This document shows positions 1 to 9,874 of a stretch of DNA of 64,000 nucleotides, in pieces (the stretch's first letter is position 1; every line of letters begins with the position of its first letter). The stretch covers positions 62,001-126,000 of the forward strand of contig JAIVFJ010000054.1 of NCBI GenBank assembly GCA_025765615.1, in the 5' to 3' direction. Both the position numbers and the translations under genes were made by a program. The notes under the pieces are model-generated. The model worked only from the letters and a program-made list of their open reading frames with translations, was not told the origin of the DNA and made no database searches. The DNA is from Zopfochytrium polystomum (taxonomy: Eukaryota > Chytridiomycota > Chytridiomycetes > Chytridiales > Chytridiaceae).

Positions 1-2289
1 CAGTAGTCTCGATCTTCAGCCACGTGGGATCGAAGAAGCAGCTGCAAACCAGAGACTGTACCATGCAATCCTTGGCGGCATCAACTACCTTGCAACACAC
101 ACGCGGCCAGACCTTGCCCCAGCAGTTTCCCACCTTGGTGCCTTCGCTGTGTCTGAACTGGGACGAGAACTTAAGGCACTATCCCAACTCTACTCAGCCC
201 TTCAACTTCCTGAAAGAATTTGCTATGGTGGCTGATTGACGGGTTGGGCTGCTGTGGTGTACACTTCACTGAGCCCAGACCGGCTTTCTCTCAGATTAAT
301 GCCGGTGATGTCATGGAGCCGCACTTGTGTGTGGGAGTGGGTTTTAACCTTTCTTGCTTCTAAGAAGGGGATTCCTCTGGTGAGGCAGATGTGTCCTAGT
401 AGGATGAAGCAAGAAGAGTACCACTGTCTCCCACCCTGTGTGCCCCCTCCTTGGATTGAGTTGGAACCTCTCTTGGGAGTGAGACAAGATGTGTCTGGTT
501 CTGTTAAGTGGAAAACAGTTCTGGTTTGGTCCAACAGGCATCTCTGCACACTAACTGTTCCTTGTGTTTGCCCTTTGTGTCCAACCCCCTCCAACTTAGG
601 GCTTTTCTTTGGCAGAGAGGGAGCTGGTGCTCCAAGGTGGTGGCTCCAACAGGTTGGAACCTGGTCACTTTCCTCCCCACTCTCTTGCCTTCCCCCTTGG
701 CTTCTGCCTTGGGAAGGAGCCGGCACAGATTGGTTGGTGCTGCCTTAGGCACCCCCTTTGTGTTGCCCTGAGTCTCATTCCTTACTGAGTGATCTGGTCC
801 CTTTGGCTTTGCCATTGGGGTGTCTCTGTGTCTTGGGCCAGAGGCATTTTTCACTTTCTTTTGTGATTGTGCCACCTTTGTCACACTTTTCTCATATTTC
901 CCTTTTAGATGTGTGATAGCTGCTCTTTGTTGTGTTTAAAGCGTTTCTTTTGTGTTTGATGATGGGTTAGAGAGAGCACAGTCTCACACCACAGCCACAA
1001 AAGGAAAGCAAGACACACAGAGAGACAATAAACAAACAATTAAATAAAAGATAAAACTAGAAAAAGAGCCAAAACAAAAGGAAAATACTAACTGAAAAAA
1101 TAAGTAAAAATCAACTACAGAAAGAGAATGAAAAGCCCTGTCTTCTCATACCGCTCATTTGAGGCATTACACATGGTAGCTGGGCATCTGGACTTTGCAC
1201 TTCTCCCACAGAAGTGGTTCAGCCCTTAGTCATTCCAAAAGTGAGAGTTTCTTAGCTGGACATGGTGGACTTTGCAGCCCAACAGCCAACATGTCTCAAA
1301 CTTGCACCTTCCCAATTGTAGGGAGTGCTCCAACAACTGAGCAAGGGAGGCCTATGCCAGTAGCTGAGCAAACATTAAGGCACTCTGTGTGCAGCTGTTG
1401 TGCAGAATAATAATAATAATAATAATAGCACAAATAATAATAGTGGCAGGTGATGTAGGCACGACAACAAGTGTCAGTCGGTGGCTTATGTGGACAACCA
1501 ATCATAATAAAATAATAATAAATACAGCAGAGTCCAAGCCAAATGCATATATAACACTCTTTGAGACAGGCAGATAATCCTCACAATTATCAGTGAAAAA
1601 GTCGGTATACACTCTTTTATTTGGGGTCACAGGCTTCACAGCCTGTCCTCTTCACTACACCCCCTTGACAATGACAAGGCCACGCTGACAAGGAAGAAAA
1701 GACAAGAGCTAAGAAGAATTTACATGAGTATGTACACATACAAACAAGAGGGGACTCCAAGGCTTCATAGACCCATTTGTAACCAAGGAGCCAAATAGCT
1801 CTTTCATTATAACAAAGATAATGATTCTAATTGTGCTAATAAGTGGTGATCCTTCGTTACAAGACTAAAAAAAAATTAAGTCTATATAGTAGAACAAATT
1901 ATAAAAATTAGAGAAACGACGACCAGAATCGATTCCTCTTTCTATAGGGTCATACTTCTCATATGAAAATATGCAATGTTGTACTGAATTATAGTAAAGT
2001 AAGAGTTGAAGAACCCAAACTATGACCAACACCTTTTGTGAGATACTCCTTACGAGGGAGAGAGAGCGAGTGAGAGCGTGAGAGAATGAGGGGGGGTGGA
2101 GGGGGAATAATCGATGAAGGCGGTCGGCGCCGCGCGTGACCACTCACCTTATTTCCAAGCCGAAACTTTTTATTACGTCGTCATCCTTGAGTCGAAGGGA
2201 ATGGATCAAATCGTATCAACGATTTTTGATACCCACTTTCTGTAGTTTGGTGTCCACCCAACCGCAAGAAATTATCACGTGATTCTGAC
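1..2289. other. Gene-free 5' region
   Basis: I see no convincing gene here. Short open frames overlap in several frames and strands with no recognisable domain, and none shows splice-consistent homology. The stretch contains an AAT microsatellite at about 1408-1430, A/T-rich DNA at 1020-1110 and 1865-1920, and a GA-rich tract at 2055-2095. The last ~200 bases before 2290 are presumably the promoter and 5' UTR of the LUC7 gene. Confidence 0.6.
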
Positions 2290-3603
2290 ATGTCAGCAGC
2301 TGAGCAGCGGAAGTTGCTGGAAGCCCTTATGGGAAAGGAGGCGCTTGGAGGGCCGCCCGACACCATCAAGTTTTACGAGGACTCTGTTTGTCGAGACTAC
2401 TTATGCGGCCTCTGTCCACACGACCTGTTTACAAACACAGTAAGCGCTCTTATTCACTGGAATCCTTTTCACCAAGAATGTCTCCAAGAAAGTAGATCTG
2501 GGGCCCTGCCCACGCAAACACAACGAGAAGTTGAAAAAGGATTACGAAGAGGCCGTGAGAAAGAAAGAATCCATCGGATACGAAGAGGAGTGGACCCGTT
2601 CACTGATGGAGTTTATTGCGGACATGTTCGTAGGAGCTTAAAGTTTTCCGTTGCTGACTATCCGCAGCGACCGAAAAATCGAACTTGCTCGAAAGCGACG
2701 AGAGACAACAATGAGCGACAGCAGGGCAAGCGGACTTGTTAGTTCTGGCGTGGCTGAAAGAATCAAGTTCGCTGACCCTGTCTAGATGACCGAAATCGAT
2801 GACCTGTCCAACGAGATTGCCGTCCTCACTGCTCAAATGGAAAAGTTAGGCATGTTAAAATCACTGCTCTTGCGACAGCTCATGCAAGCCAATTTACAGG
2901 CGAGGAAGGAAATGTGGACGAGTCGATGAAAATTTTGAGCCAAGTGGAGGAGTTGCAAAAGTCGAAGTCCGAGAAGGAAAGAGAGTTGAAAGTAATCGCG
3001 GCAGCGGACATGAACTCGAACCAAAATTTCCGCGTTTGTGGGATTTGTTCAGCATGCCTCGGCGTTTTCGACAGTGATCGGCGACTGGGTGAGTTCTCGG
3101 AATACTGCCTGGACCATGAATTGCTGTAATACTCACGCTAAAGGATGCTGTTGCTTACGTCGGGCTAACGTGATAATTGTTCCTCAGCGGATCATTTTCA
3201 AGGAAAGGTGCACAAATATTTTATCTGCTTTTTAAAAAGCTTAGGCGTGTTTGCAGATGCACTTAGGGTATAAGCAGATTCGGGACAAAGTTGAGGAGCT
3301 GCGAAAGCTCGGATTCGGTGTCGGTGGACGCCCTCGAGACCGAATCCCTGAAAGGTTTGCTGAGGTTGGACGTGGGGGAGGGAGGGAAAATCGAGACCGC
3401 GAGTCCCACCACCGCCACCACCGGCACCAGCGGGAACGTTACTCCGACCGAGACAAGCCATACGAAGACCGCAACTATCGCAGGGATGAGCGGTGAGATC
3501 GTTCTTGCACAGCCCCCCTCATTTTCGTGACCGTGCTAGCAGGTACGATGACAGGAGGCCGTCCTGGAGTGATCGGAGGCGATCTCGTTCCCCTCGAAGG
3601 TGA
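2290..3603 (+). CDS. LUC7-like U1 snRNP-associated splicing factor
   Basis: LUC7 proteins bind U1 snRNP in the nucleus and stabilise 5' splice-site choice. Eight exons join in frame to 308 aa: 2290-2439, 2489-2625, 2668-2737, 2786-2849, 2900-3088, 3188-3207, 3257-3492, 3543-3603. The N-terminal zinc finger is visible as CRDYLCGLCPHDLF followed, across intron 1, by KVDLGPCPRKH. A coiled-coil linker follows, then the second finger (VCGICSACLGVFDSDRRLADHF...KMHLGY), and a short RS/RD-rich tail ending SRSPRR. Exon 6 is only 20 nt, and the intron at 2850-2899 needs a GC..AG donor to keep frame. The family length (about 260-370 aa) fits. The intron at 2626-2667 has a weak donor (GTTCGT), so that junction is the least certain. 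Assignment to the family is secure; the paralogue (LUC7L, L2 or L3) is not. Confidence 0.9.
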
Positions 3604-3957
3604 TGGACATCATTCTGATATGACGCCAATGATGGCCACTTTGGATGGAGGGTATTTGGTGTTGTTCTGAGAGACTGCAACAAGAATCGATAGTTGTCCT
3701 TATTCACGACTTGAGAACTATGCGTCTTCGGATGTGCGTTTTTCACTTCGGCGTCAGATATGTCAGGGCTTGCTCATATTGGGAGGTTTAGAGGAACGCA
3801 ATGCACTTGTGCAGGGAGACGCATATTTGGAAAAGATTTAAATTGGGAAGTACAATGCTTGGATCCTGCAATGGTGTTCCGAACGGCGGGGAAGGCAAGT
3901 CAATCGTGAACAAGTACCACTCTTATGAGAGGTTGGTCCGCATTTCATGAACGGGCA
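3604..3957. other. Intergenic, no gene seen
   Basis: This is the 3' flank of the LUC7 gene. The first bases continue as non-coding DNA and no ORF with recognisable content is present up to the inverted-repeat element at 3964. Confidence 0.5.
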
Positions 3958-3963
3958 AATGAA

Positions 3964-4312
3964 CATTAGGATTTTTGTGGGCACTAATTGGGCAATTGTG
4001 TGCCTTTTGGCAAGCCAAACCAAAAGGTTCACCAAGCTGCTTGCATGCATCTTGCCTGGGCAAACCCTTGGTGACACTGACTGGTTCAACTGGGCATGTG
4101 GGAAACTGTGAGCCAGGGACTGCCTTGGGAGACCAGCGTGACCAGGTTATTGGCGCACTTGGGCATTGGGTTCACCCGATGCCCAGGGTTCAAGTCTGCC
4201 TTTTCCCTGGGCAAGCCCAGGGCAAGTGGCACACCAAAAGTAAAAAATAATCTAGTGCCAATGGGCAGTCTTGACAGTTGGTGACCAATTAGTACCCACA
4301 AAAATCCTGATG
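3964..4312. mobile_element. MITE-like inverted-repeat element with 6-bp target duplication
   Basis: The first 28 bases (3964-3991, CATTAGGATTTTTGTGGG...) and the reverse complement of the last 28 (4285-4312) match at 26 positions. The element is flanked on both sides by AATGAA (3958-3963 and 4313-4318). The 349-bp interior has no coding capacity but many GGGC/GCCC self-complementary words. Terminal inverted repeats, small size and direct flanking duplication are what non-autonomous DNA transposons show. The superfamily is unknown because a 6-bp duplication is not diagnostic. Confidence 0.65.
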
Positions 4313-5212
4313 AATGAAAGTCACCAGAAACGAGGGCAGGAAAAGCTGGAAAGATTGCTCTTCCAGCTCGCACTCGGAAATGTCCACAACGCCATTTGGA
4401 TCTCGTTCTTACCTTGGTAGAAACGCAGTCTCAGCATTTCTTATCAGCAAAATGAAAAAACGAAAGAAGTAGCCACTACGTCCAACCGCAGCAAGCTGGT
4501 CGTCGAGCCTCAACATCCAGCAGTGCGGGCAGAGCACCCACTTGGCCGATGTTTCAACCAGCAATTGTTCCCATCGTCGCATTGGTCAGCAAAGAATACA
4601 AAAACACTGAAAGTATTGATGCTGGTCGGTACTATGATCCTTATCTAGACATTTTAATCAAATCATCTGACTTATATTCATGGATTCGTGGTTTGCATAA
4701 TTGTTGGTACCAGGCCACTTTTTGCGACAAAATCTTTTTACTTCGTGGCCTCTATGAAAAAAGGTTGTGGGCAAACCACCCCCAGCTTGCAAATCTTCTC
4801 ACCAATTAGTGGAAGGACTTCTCAGTTCCATTTGTTTTATGTTTTTCAATTCTTGCACTGCAACGATTGAGAGACAGAGAGACAGAGAAACGAGACAGAC
4901 AGCCTGTTGACTGCCACTTCCAGTGACGGGGAGGTAGACAGACAACCCGTTGAGATGGGCAGACAGCCTGTTGACTTCCTTCTTTCTCTGTTGGCAGTCA
5001 ATTCTGGCTGTCTGCCTCTCTGTCTCCGCGTCTCTCCTCTTTGGAGGTGCTTTTCTGAAAGGGACAGGAGATAGGTGCAGACTGACTGACTGACTGGCTG
5101 AGAATCCTGTTTTTTTCCGTCTTCCTGTGTGTTCCTCATAAAAAATCCCTCTCTGCCTGTTTTTCTGACTGTCTCTTTCCTAAACGGTCTCTCTCTCTCT
5201 CTCTCTCTCTCT
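4313..5212. other. Intergenic, repeat-rich
   Basis: No gene recognised. It holds the left arm of an inverted repeat (4785-4820), three near-copies of CAGACAGCCTGTTGAC around 4898, 4935 and 4958, and a CT dinucleotide tract at about 5188-5212 into which a solo LTR has inserted. Confidence 0.5.
4785..4820 (+). repeat. Left arm of a perfect 36-bp inverted repeat
   Basis: The sequence starting GCTTGCAAATCTTCTCACC is exactly the reverse complement of 5746-5781. Homology seems to continue outward imperfectly (the words GCATAATTG and GGCCAC recur at similar spacing), which suggests two diverged copies of one dispersed repeat in opposite orientation, not simply the ends of one element. Confidence 0.8.
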
Positions 5213-5623
5213 TGTTAGGCAGAACTGAATGGTTAGCAGAAAGAGGCACAAGATGGACCCAAACCTATTGTGACTGTTAGTTATCGTTCTCACAATGCCC
5301 ATGGGAGAGCAAGCCACCACCAATGCAGACCTGGGTGCTGGCTTGCACTGTTGACAAATACTCCAAGTATTAAGTGGAACAGAACCGAGTGTCAACAGTT
5401 TTCCTCCTCCTCTGCTCAAGCAGATAATATAGGAGAGGTTTTTACCCTGTGCCGGTCACGCTTGCCTTGCAACTGTTACAGCGTGTATATCATCATCATG
5501 TATCAATAATTCATAACAGAGTTTTTCTCTTTCTCTCCAAGTTGGGGAGAAGGACCACCCACAAACACACATCTCCACTTCATTCACTGCTTCCACTCAG
5601 TCACTCAGAGTAGACTGTTTACA
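5213..5623 (+). mobile_element. Solo LTR, family 2 (copy A)
   Basis: 411 bp beginning TGTTAGGCAGAACTG and ending GACTGTTTACA, so it has the TGT...ACA ends of an LTR. It is flanked by TCTCT at 5208-5212 and 5624-5628. The flank lies in a CT tract, so the duplication alone is weak here. However, the reverse complement of 50317-50729 is a full-length relative with its own unambiguous duplication, which fixes the boundaries. No internal retroelement sequence is adjacent, so this is a solo LTR left by LTR-LTR recombination. Orientation is assigned arbitrarily from the TGTTA end. Confidence 0.85.
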
Positions 5624-6622
5624 TCTCTTTCTCTCTCTCTCTCACTCACTCACTCTCTCTTCTCTTTTTTGCCTTACAATCAATACATCGAAAAATGCTG
5701 TGTTACTGATTTTCTGTCCCACCGCTTCGGAGGTTGTATCCTAACAAGTCCTTCCACTAATTGGTGAGAAGATTTGCAAGCAAAAATGAGGTGGCCAGGT
5801 GCTTTCAATTATGCAAAACTATCTTCATATATTGCGGGGAAAAAATTGTTGGTTCAAAATCGTTGGTTCAGGGTTTGACTTTGCAGTTCCTGTGTCTGTC
5901 GGTTTCTCACACACACAAATCCCTGATATCCAAAGCAGAACGCCCACATTCCTGAAGGCCATGATGACATAACACGGAATTGCAACTCGCTGGTGCCGGC
6001 TAAACCAGCTACCACCAACACTTTGTGCTGGACTCGGTCGACTGGAGCTTTTCTCAGTGAATCTTCAGCTGCTGATGTTGTTGATTCCGCAAAAAGATTG
6101 GAAAATAACAAACTAAAAGGAAAACTGGTACTACCCCTGACCATTCCATTTTTCAGTAGGATATTTGGGATATTTCTCTAATTGATTTTTGGGCTCCAAG
6201 GAGCCAAACAATCCCAAACACCAACCACCCCTTGGTGAAATGAAAAGTGAAGTTTGGTGGTTGGGAAGGTCAGAACAACACTGCTCCGAGAAGGTTGCCC
6301 AGAATTGGGCTGCTGCGGATATTATGAGTTGGTACCATGGGTGGGCTCGGTTTTTGCTTTCATTTTCTCAGTCTCTGTTTATGCTAAATAGCGACAGCTT
6401 CCATCGGTGGAAGGCCTTTTTGGTGGTTTGTGAGTGGAGGGGGGCTGAGGTGTCTTCGGAAGCATTGCTCTTCTCTGTCTCCTCTCTCTCGCTGTCTCTT
6501 TTCCGTTACAAGGACATCGCTCTGGCAAGTTGCCACCTCGCTCGATTCGCTCTCATTCAAGCAAACTGAGCTGACGCAATCGCGCTTTCATTCTCCATCG
6601 TCGCTTCCCGTTACTGATAGAT
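5624..6622. other. Intergenic and RhoGAP promoter region
   Basis: No gene recognised. It contains CT-rich tracts (5624-5665 and about 6470-6500), the right arm of the inverted repeat (5746-5781), and the presumed promoter/5' UTR of the RhoGAP gene. Confidence 0.5.
5746..5781 (-). repeat. Right arm of a perfect 36-bp inverted repeat
   Basis: Exact reverse complement of 4785-4820. The 925 bp between the two arms includes the solo LTR at 5213-5623, so before that insertion the arms were about 510 bp apart. Confidence 0.8.
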
Positions 6623-8467
6623 ATGCAAGGCGACCCATCAGGCGCTGGCGCAGGCGCAGGCACAGGCGATGGCGCCGGCGGCGCGCCTATCATCTCCACG
6701 GCCACCCCAAGCACTCCTGGCAGCCCCCTCGGACCGTCTTCATCAGAGCCTGCGCCTGTTGCCTCATCCACTGATCGTCTGTTGGACGCGACTACTCAGG
6801 CTGCATTCCATCACGGCCATGGACTTGGGGAAGGTTCCAGCGCCGAGCCCACCAAAATTAGCTCATCTCATCAGACCTCACCAGTTCCTCATGCCAAGAT
6901 GTCTGCTTTTTCAAGCTTCTTCCACTTGGGTAGAAGGAAGAAAAGCGATTTGATGGCAAGTACCCAAACGCACGCTGTCTCTTCTGCCGCGTCCCTCGCA
7001 TCTCCCGCCAATGTCGAGTTGGAAGTCCTTCGGAACGGAAAAGCTGGCACCATCGGAAGCACCAACCCATCACCCACAACAGCCTCCAACCCGCCAAGCT
7101 CTAACCGTTCCCAATCCAATTCCACCACTTTTGGACTTTCGCCGTCCCGTGGTAGGAGCGATCGCGGTAATGATCGGAAGAAATCCCAATCGCATGGTGG
7201 TGGGGCGATCGACGCAGTCACTACGACCCCAATTGTTCGCATTGGACAAAATCAGGAAGGAGACCCACAACTTCAGACCGCTCCGAGTGCCTCGAACCAG
7301 CCCCTGTCTCCTCTATCGCCACACGCCCCCCTCCCATCCCGATCTCGTTCGCCAAACTTCATGTCTAGTGGCATCCTGGACGATGCAGAGGGCTACATCT
7401 TCGGGGTTCCCTTGGAAGTTGCAGTTCGTCGCGCTGGAAAGCACGGAGTTCCCGATATTGTTCTTGCTTGTATCCGGCACGTTGAGGAAAAAGGGTTGTC
7501 TTTCGAGGGGATTTATCGTATCCCAGGGTCTTTACGACGGGCCAGAGAATGGGGAGAAAAGCTTGAGGAGGCCGCCCGCCTGAGTGTGGTGGATCCGTTG
7601 GCTGACTTCATCGAAGGAACGCCCATGTCCACGATCGGTCCCGTTGTTTCCTTCGAAGATGAGAGTCCCACGACTGTAGCCAGTCTGCTGAAGAGATTTT
7701 TTCTTCGTATCAAAGGAGGGCTCATTGGTGAAAACTTTTGGAAGGAGCTGGATCGAGTCGCTGCAGGTGAGCCATGAAACGGAAAGTGGCGCCTCTAAAC
7801 TGTTCCTTTCTCGATAGAGCTAAATATTTCCTGCGAGAGCAACGATCCCACTCCTTCAGAAGTTGCGTCTATCCGGGCACTACTCATGAGCAATCTAGCC
7901 ACTGTGTCCCATGTCCTTACTGTTGGCGCCTACTTTCGACATCTGCACAAAGTGTCTACAATGGGGACCGTCAACAAAATGTCACCGCAGAACCTTGCAA
8001 TCGTTACATTTCCAGGAGGCGGCGTCGGAGCGAAAATTCTTATTTGCTGGGCCAACCCCATCTTTGAAGACTGGATGACAAAAGCAACGGAACGAAGTCC
8101 TCTTTCACTTTCGAATTCAACTTCACCAATCGACCCCGAGCTGAGTAAACCGTCAATCGAGGGGGATGTCGCTTTTGCAACAGCTGCTTCAGCCAACATA
8201 TCGTCAGCACCATCAGCGGAAAACTCTGAAGAGGCTGTTTCGAAGTTGGACTCTTCAATACTTCCGAAAGGTGCCGCTGTGTCTGTTGCCAGCCCAAGCA
8301 AAGGTGCAGCGAAGCAGCCAGCGTGGGTGACGGAAAAGCCGGGCGAGTACTCGGATAAGGCATTCCAAGCCGCCAAGGAGGAGGCCAGGACGAAGTTGCA
8401 CGTTCAAGAGCTGGCCGCAAAAGGATTACTACACTCGACGAACGTCGCGACTGCCGTAGAAAATTAG
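6623..8467 (+). CDS. RhoGAP domain protein
   Basis: Predicted GTPase-activating protein for a Rho-family GTPase, acting in the cytosol on actin or polarity signalling. Two exons, 6623-7766 and 7818-8467, join in frame to 597 aa. The first ~250 residues are a Ser/Pro/Gly-rich disordered region opening with GAGAGAGTGDGAGG-type repeats. The RhoGAP domain then runs from about FGVPLEVAVRRAG to KMSPQNLAIVTF. It includes the arginine-finger segment FEGIYRIPGS and the core ATVSHVLTVGAYFRHLHKVS...NKMSPQNLAIV. The segment that usually reads LP-E-P-L is divergent (RIKGGLIGENF). The C-terminal tail is low-complexity. The start is the first ATG of the long frame. The target GTPase cannot be told from the sequence. 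Confidence 0.88.
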
Positions 8468-9874
8468 CGTTTAGAAGGGTGTCAGGTTTATCATCGCTGT
8501 TCGCTGTCGCGCCTCACCGCTCCGTCCGACTCTACTCTTTGCAATACCTCTCCGACCCGCCTTGCTGTCCTCCGTTGCCTTGTCACATTACCCATGAGGT
8601 GGACGTTTTCTTTCTGCTGCCCGGTTTTCTCCCTCATCTCTTCAGCGTCCTCATTCGGTTCCCTTTGAACATCTCCCTTTTTTCCCCCCGCTTTATCTGG
8701 TTTTTCTTTTCCCGATTCTTTTTCCTTCTTCCCCTTTATCCAACACTTTTGAACTACAAACGACACCCACCTCTTCGTCTTCGTCCTCTTCGCCATCTGG
8801 AATAGCGAGGTGGGAGCCAGCACCACCGTTCCCGCCCTTCTGTCGTCCGCTGACGCCTTCTCGTTTTTGAGGTTGAATCTGTGGACGCTCGAGACTTCGC
8901 GGGACACCCCCAGTGGCTGCTCCTGGGTCGCCCTGTGCGTTGGCACACTTGGTGGTCAGTAGGGAAGTATTGAGTGGCCGTCTGAATGATTTCGTAAAAT
9001 AGTCTGGCTATGGAGAGTTTTCAGACCAGCCAGCTGCTCTCCATTGTATGGTGTCCAAAAAAGTCGTCGTCACGTCCGCCGTACGCTTTGTATGGTCCGA
9101 AGGGCATTTGCCAGGTCGTTGGTCTGGTCCACAGAAAAAAAAAAAAAATTCTTGTTTTACCTGACGAGTCAGAGGTGACCACGAGAAAGACGCGAGAACT
9201 GCGCTCCATTTTGGGGACTGAGCGTGGAAGACTGCTCACAGAAAGGAAGCGCCTACAGAACGAACACAGTAGGTTGGGGGTTGAGAAAAAGCAAAACGAA
9301 GCAGACAGTGCCTGCGATTAGCCAGAACCGGCCTGGACGTTGATGAGAACTCTAGCAGTTGCGATGAACGCTTAAAATGGAGTGAGGTTGGGGTTGGTGT
9401 AGTTTTAAAAAAAATTTCCTGGTAGCATCAACTTCCATATTACCATTTCCTTCCTGCAGGAGGAAGACCTGAGTGTCCGGCCTTGTCCTAGTCGGGAGGT
9501 GGCTCCGCCAGCGCTTCTATTACTTCTTCCGGCGTAAGCCACTTTGCGTCCTCCAGCTTTGTGAACGCGACTGATGTGGCCTCACCGATCATGCCCACCA
9601 TCAGCTGCGAGGGAAATGGCCAGGGCTGCCTTGTGCTACTGTTCAAGGAATTACACAATCAAGTGCGGGTCCGCCTATTGACCGCAACTTGTCAATATGC
9701 GTGCGCAGCCGTCTTGGTCCATCGAACGAGCGTACGGGTTATATCAGTTCTAAACAGGACTATCACGCGATACTAGAGCGGTGGAGAGCACGCGAAGGTT
9801 TGTAGGCTGCTTGGAAGTGGATACTCGAAAGCGAATAAGTAATTGCACGTGCCAACGACAAATCACTCCAAACG
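8468..9874. other. Intergenic, no supported gene
   Basis: 8500-8800 is strongly pyrimidine-rich on the + strand and produces misleading long frames on both strands. A frame at 9010-9321 encodes a basic 103-residue sequence interrupted by a poly-Lys run derived from an A tract; nothing supports it as a gene. The last ~100 bp before 9875 is the presumed PIF1 promoter. Confidence 0.5.

Noticed and set aside
4186..4200. GGGTTCAAGTC-like tRNA B-box, suggesting a tRNA-derived SINE
   Set aside because: It lies inside a TIR element with a target duplication; no A-box at the proper distance and no 3' tail.
8491..8946. 151-residue frame on - in pyrimidine-rich DNA
   Set aside because: Compositional artefact: Arg/Lys/Glu-rich translation of a CT-rich + strand, with no domain.
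9010..9321. 103-residue basic frame on +
   Set aside because: Its poly-Lys core comes from an A homopolymer; no homology, no splice context.
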